Part shown: piece by piece, positions 32,041 through 40,118 of the stretch
Numbering within the stretch: the first letter of the stretch is position 1
How the letters are laid out: every line of letters starts with the position of its first letter
Assembly: GCA_030150265.1 (NCBI GenBank)
Contig: JASLGG010000003.1
Span: 1-64,000 of the forward strand
Source of the DNA: Protaetiibacter sp.
Lineage (GTDB): Bacteria > Actinomycetota > Actinomycetes > Actinomycetales > Microbacteriaceae
Direction of reading: 5' to 3'
Length of the DNA stretch: 64,000 nucleotides
Position numbers and translations under genes: made by a program
The notes under the pieces: model-generated
Told to the model about the DNA's origin: nothing
Databases searched by the model: none
What the model saw: only the letters and a program-made list of their open reading frames with translations

Positions 32041-33359
32041 AGCCCGTGCCCCGCCTCGGATGCGGCGAGCGCCACGAGCGCGCGGTCCGCGGCCCCCGGC
32101 AGCTCGTCCTTCCACACCGACCCGGCGTGCATCGTGAAGCGCAGCGTCTCGCGGCGCAGCCCCTCCATGTCGGCCATCAGGTCGGCATCCAGCACGAGCA
32201 GGTCGGCGCGCTTGCCGCGCTCGATCGAGCCGGTCTCGTCGGCGATGCGCAGGGTGCGCGCGCCGTTCAGCGTGCCGGCCTTGATCGCCTCGAGCGGAGC
32301 CATGCCCACGCGGGCCATCGAGCGGATCTCCTCGTGGGTCGAGTGGCCGAAGGGCACCTCGACGCTCGAGAAGGAGTCGCTGCCCACCGCGATCGTGACG
32401 CCCGCGGCGACCGAGGCGAGGAAGTTCTGGGTGACGCGGTACTTCTCCTTCTCGACCATGGTCGCGCCGGGGTAGTCGGCGAGGCCCTCCCGCGGGGGCG
32501 GGTCGTAGGAGTCGAACCACGGCCCGATGAAGAGCTGCAGCGTCGGCACGTGGAAGATGCCGCGCTCCACCATGAGCGCGCGGCACTCGTCGTCGAGCTC
32601 CTCGCCGTGCTCGATCGACCAGACGCCCGCACGGATCGCGTCCTTGGCTGCGGCGAGGCTCTCGGCGTGGGCGAGCACGGGCATCCCGACGAGGGCGGCC
32701 TCGCGCACGATCATCTCGAGCTCCTCGAGCGTGTAGTGCTGGTCGGTCTCGAGCTCCTTCTCCCACATGCCGCCGCCGGTCGCCCAGACCTTCACGGCAT
32801 CCGAGCCCTGGCGGTTCAGGGTGCGCACGGCCTTGCGCAGCTCCTCGGGGCCGTCGGCGACCATGCCCCAGGGGTGGCTCTGCTGCACCATCTCGACGGG
32901 CAGGTGGAAGGCGTCGCCGTGCCCGCCGGTGCGCGAGAGGCCGGGCCCGCAGGCCACCATGTGCGGTCCGTCGATCACGCCCTGGCGGATCGCCCACTTG
33001 AGGCGGGTGCCGTTGCGGGAGATGTCGCGGATCGAGGTGACGCCGTGCATCATGAGCTCGCGCAGCTGCACCGTGGAGAGGATCGCCTGCTGGCGGTCGT
33101 CCTCGAGCACCCAGTTGCCGAAGTCGGCCGTGTGGGTGCCGCCGAGGTGCGTGTGGCAGTCGACGAGGCCCGGCATGAGGGTGCGCCCCTCGAGGTCGAC
33201 GACATGACCCTCGGCACCGCCGGAGGCCCGACCGGGCGCGATCTCGGCGATGCGCCCGTCGGCGACCGTGACCCGCGCATCCGCGACGGGGTCGGCGCCC
33301 GTGCCGTCGACGAGGGTCGCGCCGACGAAGGTGACCGGCGCGGTCGTGCCGGCGCTCAC
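32037..33359 (-). CDS. Amidohydrolase-family metal-dependent hydrolase
   Basis: This 440-residue cytoplasmic enzyme has the amidohydrolase metal site: HTH in MPGLVDCHTHLGGTH, a carbamylatable lysine in AVKVWATGGGMW, histidines in VLAHAESL and SIEHGEEL, and the conserved D in VGSDSF. It probably hydrolyses a peptide-like, imide or cyclic amide substrate. It lies between the binding protein and the ATPases of the liv transporter, overlapping both by four bases, so it most likely processes what this transporter imports. The C-terminal metal-independent domain is normal. Confidence 0.85.
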   Translation of the reverse strand: MSAGTTAPVTFVGATLVDGTGADPVADARVTVADGRIAEIAPGRASGGAEGHVVDLEGRTLMPGLVDCHTHLGGTHTADFGNWVLEDDRQQAILSTVQLRELMMHGVTSIRDISRNGTRLKWAIRQGVIDGPHMVACGPGLSRTGGHGDAFHLPVEMVQQSHPWGMVADGPEELRKAVRTLNRQGSDAVKVWATGGGMWEKELETDQHYTLEELEMIVREAALVGMPVLAHAESLAAAKDAIRAGVWSIEHGEELDDECRALMVERGIFHVPTLQLFIGPWFDSYDPPPREGLADYPGATMVEKEKYRVTQNFLASVAAGVTIAVGSDSFSSVEVPFGHSTHEEIRSMARVGMAPLEAIKAGTLNGARTLRIADETGSIERGKRADLLVLDADLMADMEGLRRETLRFTMHAGSVWKDELPGAADRALVALAASEAGHGL

Positions 33360-34615
33360 TTGGTGTACCACGGCGGCGCCACGAAGGAGCCGGTCGCGTA
33401 CTGCTCGGGCAGCAGCAGCACGCGCTGGCCGTCCTGGATCTGCAGGAACTGCATCGGGATCTTGTCGTCGCCGAACTTCGCGAGGTGCGTCTTCGGGTCG
33501 AACTCGAGGGTGCCGGCCGAGGTCTGGGTGCTCGAGGCGCCGATCCACTTGCCGATCTCGAGCTTCTTGTTCGGGTCGCCCACGGCCTTGAGCGCCGACG
33601 CGTAGAGCATCATCTCCTCGTAGAGCATCACCGCCTGGTTGTTGACCTGCTGCTCGCCGGTGGCGGCGCGCAGCTTGTCGAGCACCGCGGCGGCGGGGGC
33701 GTAGTCGGGCGACTGGATGGGGTCGCCGAGCACGTTGTAGAGGATGCCGTTGGCGTCGTCCTTGGTGAGCTCCAGGAACTCGGGGATGCTGGGGCCGTAC
33801 TGCAGGAACACGATGCTGTTCGTCGGGTTGGCCACGAACTGCGCCATGAAGGTGGCCTCGTTGGCCGGCAGGTAGTCGGTGTTGATGATGAGGTCGGGGT
33901 TCGCCGAGCGCACCTTGGAGAGGATCGCGCCCCAGTCGTTGACGGTGCCGTAGGGAACGGTCTCCTCGCCCTTGACGGTCCAGCCGCGCTCCTTGAGGGT
34001 CGCGATGAGTCCCTCGCTGATGCCCTGGCTGAAGGGGTTGTCCGAGGTGATCACGAAGGCGCTCTTGTCGCGCAGGGAGATGTCGCCGGACGCGTCCCAG
34101 TCCTCGATGACGCGGGGCAGCTCGGTGCCGTAGGGCGCGTAGGAGGGCACGAACGACCACACGGTGGGGTAGGCCTCCGGGTCCTTCGAGATGATCGCCT
34201 CGGTCTGGTCGGCGTTGGCGCCCACGATGTAGGGCATCTCCGCCTGGGCGAAGCTGTCGATCTCGAAGTTGTTGCCGCTCGCGTAGGAGGTGAGCACGGC
34301 CTTGACCTTGTCGTCGGAGACGAGGGTCTGCACTCCGGCCGCCACCGCATCCGACTGCAGGTTCTGGGTGTCGATCGCCTGCATCGTGAAGGTGTAGCCC
34401 GCGACGCCGCCGGCCTTGTTGAGCTCGTCGATCGCGGCCTGCAGGCCGACCCGCATGCCCTCGCCGTCGGCGGCGGAGTCGCCGGTGAGCGGCGCGAGCA
34501 GCCCGATCGCGATCTCGGTGCCCCCCGACGGCGAGTCGCCGCCGTCGGCGGTGCACCCGGCGGTGAGGAGTACGACGGACAGCAGCGCTGCCGCCCCCGT
34601 GAGCTTCCTGTTCAT
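33356..34615 (-). CDS. livJ: ABC transporter substrate-binding lipoprotein, LivJ/Leu-Ile-Val type
   Basis: This 419-residue lipoprotein has a lipobox (LSVVLLTAGC, cysteine near residue 21) and a type I periplasmic-binding fold (EIAIGLLAPLTGDSAADGEGMRVGLQAAIDELNKAGG). It would capture the compound for LivHM. ATG 34615 has GGGAGTGAAGACC upstream. First gene of the operon, so its 5' leader holds the control signals, including a hairpin at 34678-34700. The ligand is unknown; the amidohydrolase next to it suggests an amide, peptide or hydantoin-like ligand. Confidence 0.9.
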   Translation of the reverse strand: MNRKLTGAAALLSVVLLTAGCTADGGDSPSGGTEIAIGLLAPLTGDSAADGEGMRVGLQAAIDELNKAGGVAGYTFTMQAIDTQNLQSDAVAAGVQTLVSDDKVKAVLTSYASGNNFEIDSFAQAEMPYIVGANADQTEAIISKDPEAYPTVWSFVPSYAPYGTELPRVIEDWDASGDISLRDKSAFVITSDNPFSQGISEGLIATLKERGWTVKGEETVPYGTVNDWGAILSKVRSANPDLIINTDYLPANEATFMAQFVANPTNSIVFLQYGPSIPEFLELTKDDANGILYNVLGDPIQSPDYAPAAAVLDKLRAATGEQQVNNQAVMLYEEMMLYASALKAVGDPNKKLEIGKWIGASSTQTSAGTLEFDPKTHLAKFGDDKIPMQFLQIQDGQRVLLLPEQYATGSFVAPPWYTK

Positions 34616-34814
34616 GGTCTTCACTCCCGATGACGGGGACGCGCTCCGATGCGCATCCCGGCTGTGATGAAAATCCCGACGGCATCGCCTCGATGCCGTC
34701 AAATTGATTCCCAAAGTGGATCACAAACTGCGAAATAACGCAATCTTGGGGGCCTGAGTGTTATTCTCCATTCACCCGCCCCTCGGCGGGAGAAGTCGGC
34801 AGGAAGGGCACGAC
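34616..34814. promoter_or_regulatory. Divergent livJ / Lrp control region with perfect hairpin
   Basis: This intergenic region has a perfect inverted repeat, GACGGCATCG (34678-34687) and CGATGCCGTC (34691-34700), with a three-base spacer, 63 bases ahead of livJ on the livJ side. It is followed by an AT-rich tract (34700-34760) that suits Lrp binding. The hairpin would be in the livJ 5' leader if transcription starts upstream of it. Confidence 0.5.
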
Positions 34815-35309
34815 GTGAACCACGACTCCGACACCCGCGGCTTCCACGGCCTCGCGACCGGCACCCTCGACGAGCTCGACCAGCGGATCATCGAGTGCCT
34901 GCAGGATGACGGGCGCGTCTCGATCTCCGAGATCGCCCGCACCATCGGCCTCTCGCACGCAGGCACGAGCCAGCGGATGCAGCGGCTCTTCTCGGCGCGC
35001 ATCGTCTCGGTCGGCGCCGTCACCAACCCGACGACCCACGGGTACCAGCGGCGGGCGGCGCTGCTCATCCGCACGGGTGCGCAGCCGCGTCGGGTCGCCG
35101 ACGAGATCTCCGAGATCCCGGAGGCCTACTACGTGCTGCTCGTCACGGGGCGCCTCGACCTGCTCGTCGAGTTCATCGCGCGCGACGACGCCCACTTCGA
35201 GGAGATCGTCGGCCGCATCCGGGCCATCGACGGCGTCGTCGAGGTCGAGGCGGTGCCCGCGCTCGACCTCGTCAAGTGGGAGTACCGGCCCGAGTTCCCG
35301 CCGCGCTGA
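34815..35309 (+). CDS. Lrp/AsnC-family transcriptional regulator
   Basis: The 164-residue regulator has an N-terminal helix-turn-helix (LDELDQRIIECLQDDGRVSISEIARTIGLSHAGTSQRMQRL) and a C-terminal RAM effector domain (AYYVLLVTGRLDLLVEFIARDDAHFEEIVGRIRAIDGVVE). It is divergent from the livJ operon and likely controls it, sensing an amino acid or the imported compound. GTG 34815 has AGGAAGG upstream, at a suitable distance. Confidence 0.9.
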   Translation: MNHDSDTRGFHGLATGTLDELDQRIIECLQDDGRVSISEIARTIGLSHAGTSQRMQRLFSARIVSVGAVTNPTTHGYQRRAALLIRTGAQPRRVADEISEIPEAYYVLLVTGRLDLLVEFIARDDAHFEEIVGRIRAIDGVVEVEAVPALDLVKWEYRPEFPPR

Positions 35310-35324
35310 GCGCCCGGCTCACGA

Positions 35325-35561
35325 TCAGCCCGCGCGCAGGAGACCCGCGACCGAGACGTCCTCGTCGATGCGCGGCCAATGCACGCCCTCGCCGTCTCCG
35401 ATGAGCCTCCAGTCGGCGCGTGCCTGAGCATCCGCCGCCTGAAGCCGCGGGAACCAGTCGAGGGGAACCGCGACCTCACGCCCGTCACGCAACAGGACGT
35501 GGAGCATCCGGTCATCGACCCGCACGTCGACCGCGGCCGCATCACCAACCGAAGTGCTCAT
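35325..35561 (-). CDS. DUF2442-family protein
   Basis: The 78-residue protein matches DUF2442 (DRMLHVLLRDGREVAVPLDWFPRLQAADAQARADWRL and GEGVHWPRIDEDVSVAGLL). DUF2442 proteins are typically encoded with DUF4160 proteins, a suspected toxin-antitoxin pair. Here it overlaps a truncated DUF4160-like gene by 20 bases. It may be the surviving half of such a module; activity is unknown. Confidence 0.82.
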   Translation of the reverse strand: MSTSVGDAAAVDVRVDDRMLHVLLRDGREVAVPLDWFPRLQAADAQARADWRLIGDGEGVHWPRIDEDVSVAGLLRAG

Positions 35562-35697
35562 GCCACGCCCTCTCGATGTCGAGCTCCGAACGCCGAACGA
35601 TATGCGCAGGGACCGAGATCTCGTGCGCCCCGAAACGCCCCGCGTGCGCCAAGCGTACCGGCGCGATCCAGAACTTGGCCGTGACTCCCCCCAGCAT
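35542..35697 (-). pseudogene. Truncated DUF4160-like gene
   Basis: A 51-codon reading frame encodes MLGGVTAKFWIAPVRLAHAG and ends in RAWHEHFGW, which matches the C-terminal half of DUF4160 proteins as I remember them (the AKFW...AWHEHFG segment). The usual N-terminal part with the PxHxHV motif is absent. The upstream frame stays open but reads as unrelated Gly/Ser-rich sequence, and a VVFPE stop fragment in another frame hints at frameshift decay. So this is a partial remnant, not a confident gene. Confidence 0.55.
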
Positions 35698-35785
35698 CCG
35701 AACCGCAGCGGGGTGCGAGACGCTGCCGGGCGCTATTCCGGAAAAACCACGCGCGCGCCGCGGTGGTGGAGGAGCGGGCGCGCGA

Positions 35786-36490
35786 TCAGCCGCGGAACAG
35801 GCGCGCCATCCAGGGCCAGACGAGAGCGCCCGCGCCGACCGTGACGGCGACCGAGCCGATCACCGTCAGGGCGAGACCCAGGGCGGCGGTCGCGAGCACC
35901 TGGCCCACGGTCTGGCTCGTGCCGAAGATGAGGCCGGCGAGCGCGCCGATCGTCGCGGAGAGGATCGTGGCGACGATCAGACCGACGGCGGCGCCGAAGC
36001 CGGTGACCATGAGCGGCCGCGCCACCCCGTGGGAGCGCAGCACGAAGATGCTCACGAGCACGCCGCCGATCAGGAAGGCCGCGCCGACGATCGCGAACAC
36101 GAGCGTGAACCCCGACAGCGCGCCGGGGTCGACGGCGCCGAGCGTGCTGTTGGCGTCCTCCGCGGCCTTGCCGCCGTTCGCCGCGTTGGCGATCACGACG
36201 ACGATCGTGCGGATGACGGTGCTGAGGTACCAGACGCCGAGCGGCACCGCGAGCCCGATGATGCCGGCCGTCATGAGCGGGAGCGAGATCGCCCCGGCGA
36301 CCCGCGAGCCGCGCCGCGCCCGGCGCTGGGCGGCCGCCGTCTCCTCCGCGGTCGCCTCGGCGGCGTCCGGCGCATCGGATGCCGCGACGGCGGAGCCGGA
36401 CGCACCCGACTCGGGCGCCTCCGCGGCCGGCGGGGCGGCGGATGCGGTGGTGGCAGCGTCGGATGCGGGGGTCGCGGTGGTGTCGCTCAC
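35786..36490 (-). CDS. Membrane protein with disordered Ala-rich N terminus
   Basis: This 234-residue protein has a long Ala/Ser/Thr/Pro-rich cytoplasmic tail (residues 1-60) and about four membrane helices. These include GAISLPLMTAGIIGLAVPLGVWYLSTVIRT, ALSGFTLVFAIVGAAFLIGGVLVSIFVL, GFGAAVGLIVATILSATIGALAGLIFG and LGLALTVIGSVAVTVGAGALVW. No known family is recognised. The start is uncertain: I use GTG 36490; upstream in-frame GTGs exist. It is isolated, divergent from a secreted protein. Confidence 0.65.
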   Translation of the reverse strand: MSDTTATPASDAATTASAAPPAAEAPESGASGSAVAASDAPDAAEATAEETAAAQRRARRGSRVAGAISLPLMTAGIIGLAVPLGVWYLSTVIRTIVVVIANAANGGKAAEDANSTLGAVDPGALSGFTLVFAIVGAAFLIGGVLVSIFVLRSHGVARPLMVTGFGAAVGLIVATILSATIGALAGLIFGTSQTVGQVLATAALGLALTVIGSVAVTVGAGALVWPWMARLFRG

Positions 36491-36617
36491 GGGATCATCA
36501 TGCCGCGGAACGGCCGCATCCGATACGGGTCGGCCCGGGCAGCTCCCAGGAGACTCCCAAGGACGCCGGTGATCATGGGGGGTCGCCGCACGCACCCCCG
36601 CGGCGCCGGTATCGCCT

Positions 36618-37328
36618 ATGAGTCATCAGCCCCTGGTACATCCCGCGCTCCGCGAGAGGTTCGACGCCTCTCGTGCCGGTCGGCGAACCCAGGTGGCGCT
36701 CCTCGGCGGCGCCCTCGTCGCCTCGGTGGCGCTGACGACCTCGATCGCGCTCGCGCCGCCGAGCCCCGAGAGCCACGCGATCGCCCTCGCCGCCTACGCG
36801 AGTCAGAACGCGCAGCAGCTCACCGTGCCCTCCACGGGGATCGAGGAGCACCTCGAGGCGAGCGGTGCCGTGCTGCGCGACAGCTACGAGGCGACCCAGG
36901 GCATCGAGAGCCTCGTGGCATCCGGCACGAACTACGACTGGGCCAAGATGGTGCTGCTCTTCGGCGGCTTCCCGATGACGGATGACAACGTCACGGTCAT
37001 CACGCGCTGGATGCGGCAGGAGAACTACACCGACTCCTGGTGGCTGCGGAACAACCCGCTCAACAACGGATGGGGCGCCAGCTACGGCCCTGGCGGCACC
37101 GGCAGCAACGTCAACCTCGTGGAGGCCGCGCGCAACGCCGCGAACGCGCTCAACACGATCCCCGGCTACGCGGGGATGCGCGCGGCCTTCCAGGCGGGCA
37201 CCGACTCGGCGACCGTCGAGGCCGCGATCTGGGCCTCGCCCTGGGCGTCGGGCCACTACGCGAACGGCGCCCACTGGCACTACAGCCCCGTGCCGGTCGT
37301 GACCGCCCCCGCCTCCGCCTGGCGCTGA
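36618..37328 (+). CDS. Secreted protein with lysozyme/glucosaminidase-like domain
   Basis: The 236-residue protein has a membrane anchor or signal (about 24-46, VALLGGALVASVALTTSIAL) after a charged N terminus. Its C-terminal segment (MTDDNVTVITRWMRQENYTDSWWLRNNPLNNGWG, LVEAARNAANALNTIPGYAGMRAAF) resembles phage-type muramidase or glucosaminidase modules. It may cut peptidoglycan, but a definite active site is not obvious. It stops five bases before the convergent znuA stop. Confidence 0.6.
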   Translation: MSHQPLVHPALRERFDASRAGRRTQVALLGGALVASVALTTSIALAPPSPESHAIALAAYASQNAQQLTVPSTGIEEHLEASGAVLRDSYEATQGIESLVASGTNYDWAKMVLLFGGFPMTDDNVTVITRWMRQENYTDSWWLRNNPLNNGWGASYGPGGTGSNVNLVEAARNAANALNTIPGYAGMRAAFQAGTDSATVEAAIWASPWASGHYANGAHWHYSPVPVVTAPASAWR

Positions 37329-37332
37329 GCGC

Positions 37333-38274
37333 TCAGCCGAGCGCCTTCTCGACGGCGCCGAGGTTGTCCGACATCCACCCGAGGTAGTGGGTCCCCTCGG
37401 GCAGCAATTCGCTGAACGACACGACGGGCGTGCCCGCGGCCTGCGCGGCGGCGAGCACCTGCTCCGTCTGCGGGCCCACCGTCTGCTCGTTGTAGGCGAG
37501 GAGGGCGACCGAGCCGTCGCTCACGAGGCCCACGACGTGCTGCAGCACGAGCACCGGGGCATCCGTTCCCTCCTCGACCGCCTCGCTGAACTCGGCGGGC
37601 GTCGCGTTCTCGAGGCCGGCGGCCTCCAGCAGGTAGAGCGGCACCGGCTCGGTGACGGCGACGGCGGCGCCCGCGTGCGCGGCGGCGATCGCGGATGCGC
37701 GCTGCGTCAGCGCGTCGAGCCCGGATGCGAAGTCCCGCGCGTTCGCGGAGAAGGTGCCGGCCGCGGCCGGGTCGAGCGCGCCCAGCCGCGAGGCGAGCTC
37801 GGTCGCGAGGGCCTTCATCGCGTCGAAGCTGTACCAGACGTGCTCGTTGAAGGAGCCGTGGTCGTGGTCGGCTGCGTCGCCGTGGTCGTGATCCGCGGGC
37901 TCGAGACCCGAGAGCTCGACCGCGTCGAGCACGACGGCCTTCGCGCCGTGCGACTCGAGGAGCGCGGTCATGAAGTCGTCGTAGCCCCCGCCGTTGACGA
38001 TCACGAGGTCGGCGTCGGCGAGCGCGAGGGCGTCGCGCGGCGTCGCCTCGTACTCGTGAGGGTCCTGCGCGGCATCGTGGATGATCGAGGTCACCTCGGC
38101 GGCGTCGCCGGCGATGGTGCTCGCGATGTCGCCGTAGACGTTCGTGGAGGCGACGATCCGGATGGCGCCCGTGCCGCCGCCTCCGGGCGGCTCGGGCGCG
38201 GAGCAGCCGGTCAGCAGGGCCGCCCCGACGGCGAGGAGCGAGACGGACAGGATGGCGCGGGCGCGGAAGGTCAT
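37333..38274 (-). CDS. znuA: Zinc/manganese ABC transporter binding lipoprotein, ZnuA-like
   Basis: The 313-residue lipoprotein (LTGCSA, cysteine near residue 24) belongs to the cluster A-I metal-binding proteins. It has metal-ligand histidines in AQDPHEYEATP and FNEHVWYSFDA and a His/Asp-rich loop (HDHGDAADHDHG) typical of zinc-binding ZnuA. No ZnuB or ZnuC lies adjacent. TAGCGT (38286-38281) precedes ATG 38274 by six bases, and a Zur-like box lies directly upstream. So it is likely zinc-repressed and leaderless. Confidence 0.9.
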   Translation of the reverse strand: MTFRARAILSVSLLAVGAALLTGCSAPEPPGGGGTGAIRIVASTNVYGDIASTIAGDAAEVTSIIHDAAQDPHEYEATPRDALALADADLVIVNGGGYDDFMTALLESHGAKAVVLDAVELSGLEPADHDHGDAADHDHGSFNEHVWYSFDAMKALATELASRLGALDPAAAGTFSANARDFASGLDALTQRASAIAAAHAGAAVAVTEPVPLYLLEAAGLENATPAEFSEAVEEGTDAPVLVLQHVVGLVSDGSVALLAYNEQTVGPQTEQVLAAAQAAGTPVVSFSELLPEGTHYLGWMSDNLGAVEKALG

Positions 38275-38293
38275 GCGGCGACGCTATCCCTTA

Positions 38294-38310
38294 TTGATAA
38301 TGATTGTCAA
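38294..38310. promoter_or_regulatory. Zur-like box between znuA and permease genes
   Basis: TTGATAATGATTGTCAA is a 17-base imperfect palindrome that resembles Zur/Fur-family sites (TGATAATNATTATCA). It lies 20 bases upstream of znuA and 59 bases upstream of the divergent permease gene. Zinc-dependent repression of both directions is a reasonable inference. Confidence 0.8.
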
Positions 38311-38368
38311 AACGGATAGAGCGGGCCGTCGCGGCGGACACCCGACTCCGATCGCTTACCCTGAGCCC

Positions 38369-39373
38369 GTGGAGACCCGAGCCGCACGCTCGCGCCCGGC
38401 CCAGGGCGCGGTCCTCGCCGTCGCCGTGCTGGCGGCGCTCCTCGGCATCCGGGTCGCGACCGGCTCGCTTCCCGTCGAGACGCTGCCGAGCGCGGCCCGG
38501 GACCTCATCACCCTGTCGGTGAGCGTGCTGATCGAGTCGCTGCCGTTCGTGTTCCTCGGCGTGCTGCTCTCGGTGCTCGTGCAGGTCTGGGTGCCGACCT
38601 CGGTGTTCGACCGGCTGCTCCCACGCACCCCCGTGCTGCGTCGCGCGGTCATGTCGCTGCTCGGAGTGCTGCTCCCCGTGTGCGAGTGCGGCAACGTGCC
38701 CCTCGCCCGCGGCCTCCTCGTCCGGGGGCTCACGGTGCCCGAGACCATGACCTTCCTGCTGGCGGCGCCGCTCCTCAACCCCGTCACCGTCATCACGACC
38801 TTCCAGGCCTTCGGCTGGGACGACGGCATCCTCGTCGGCCGCATCGCGGGCGGCTTCGTCATCGCCAACCTGGTCGGCTGGCTCTTCAGCCGGCATCCGA
38901 GCCCGACCGCGCTGCTCACCCCGCGCTTCGAGGCGAGCTGCCGTGCCCATCGCGACCACCCGTCCCGCGACGGGCGGGTGCGACGCAGCGCGCTCGGCTT
39001 CGCCGAGGAGGCGACCGCGATGCTGCCGGCCCTCGTGATCGGGTGCCTCCTGGCGGGCGCCATCCAGGTGGGCGTGCCGCGCGAGGTGCTCGTCGCGCTC
39101 GGCGCGAACCCCGTCTGGTCGGTGCTCGCCCTCATGGCGCTCGCCTTCGTGATCGCGATCTGCTCGAACGTCGACGCGTTCTTCATCCTCTCCTTCGGGC
39201 CGACCTTCATGCCCGGGGGCATCGTCGCCTTCCTCGTGTTCGGCGCGATGGTCGACGTGAAGATGCTCGCGCTCATGCGCACGACCTTCACGACGGCGAC
39301 CCTCGCGCGCATGACGGCGATCGTCGCCCTGGCCTGCCTCGTGCTCGGATTCGGGGTGAACCTCCTTGCGTGA
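38369..39373 (+). CDS. YraQ/UPF0718-type permease
   Basis: This 334-residue membrane protein has the DUF318/YraQ signatures LPVCECGNVPLARGLLVRG and CSNVDAFFILSF, each with cysteine/asparagine near a membrane helix. Members are linked to metal or arsenic export. The link here is to zinc: it is preceded by a Zur-like box, divergent from znuA, and followed by a TIGR03943 partner with which it commonly occurs. TACCCT (38357-38362) sits six bases before GTG 38369, leaderless in layout. It overlaps the next gene by eight bases. Confidence 0.78.
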   Translation: METRAARSRPAQGAVLAVAVLAALLGIRVATGSLPVETLPSAARDLITLSVSVLIESLPFVFLGVLLSVLVQVWVPTSVFDRLLPRTPVLRRAVMSLLGVLLPVCECGNVPLARGLLVRGLTVPETMTFLLAAPLLNPVTVITTFQAFGWDDGILVGRIAGGFVIANLVGWLFSRHPSPTALLTPRFEASCRAHRDHPSRDGRVRRSALGFAEEATAMLPALVIGCLLAGAIQVGVPREVLVALGANPVWSVLALMALAFVIAICSNVDAFFILSFGPTFMPGGIVAFLVFGAMVDVKMLALMRTTFTTATLARMTAIVALACLVLGFGVNLLA

Positions 39374-40118
39374 CCGGTTCCTCTCCCACGGCCGCGGGCT
39401 GCTGCTCGTGCTCGTCGGCGTCGCGGCCACGGTGTGGCTCGCGCTCTCGGGACGGCTCGGGCTCTACATCCATCCCCGGTACTTCGAGTTCACGGTCGTC
39501 ATGGCGGTGCTCGCCGGCGTCGCGGCGATCGCCGCCGCCGCGTTCCTGCCGCAGGCCGGGCACGACGACGACCACGAGCACGCGCATCCCTCGGGCCGGC
39601 GTGCCGGCTGGCTCACGGCCGGGTCGATCGCTCTCATCGTGGCGACCACGGCGGTGCTGCTCGTCGTGCCGCCGTCCACGCTCACGAGCGGCACGGTCGC
39701 CCAGCGCGACATCAACGCGAGCGCCGCGGATGCGGTCGATGCGCCCGCCCTCGTGGCGGGCGACGGGAGCGCCTTCACCGTGAAGGACTGGGCGGGCCTG
39801 CTGCGGCAGGGCGCCGACGAGCACTACCTCTCCGGGGCGCGACCGGATGTCGTGGGCTTCGTCACCCCCGATCCCGACGACCCCGAGAACGTCTTCTACG
39901 TGGCCCGCTTCGTCGTCACCTGCTGCGCGGTCGACGCCCAGCCGGTCGGCGTGCCCGTCTACCTGCCCGGGTGGCAGCAGGCGCATCCGGTCGACAGCTG
40001 GGTGCGCGTGTCGGGTCGCTTCGCGCCCAACCCCTCGGCGACGAGCATGCAGGAGATCGTGCTCGACGCGGCGAGCGTCGAGGCGGTCGAGCAGCCGGCG
40101 GATCCCTATGTCTACTGA
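39366..40118 (+). CDS. TIGR03943-family membrane protein
   Basis: The 250-residue protein has N-terminal membrane helices (about 8-25, 40-60 and 80-100), a His/Asp-rich loop (HDDDHEHAHPSG), and a C-terminal soluble domain with FVVTCCAVDAQPVGVPVYLPGW. These features match the TIGR03943 family, which pairs with the YraQ-type permease and is zinc-regulated in several Gram-positive bacteria. TTG 39366 overlaps the permease stop. It likely acts as a metal-linked partner of the permease. Confidence 0.75.
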   Translation: MRDRFLSHGRGLLLVLVGVAATVWLALSGRLGLYIHPRYFEFTVVMAVLAGVAAIAAAAFLPQAGHDDDHEHAHPSGRRAGWLTAGSIALIVATTAVLLVVPPSTLTSGTVAQRDINASAADAVDAPALVAGDGSAFTVKDWAGLLRQGADEHYLSGARPDVVGFVTPDPDDPENVFYVARFVVTCCAVDAQPVGVPVYLPGWQQAHPVDSWVRVSGRFAPNPSATSMQEIVLDAASVEAVEQPADPYVY

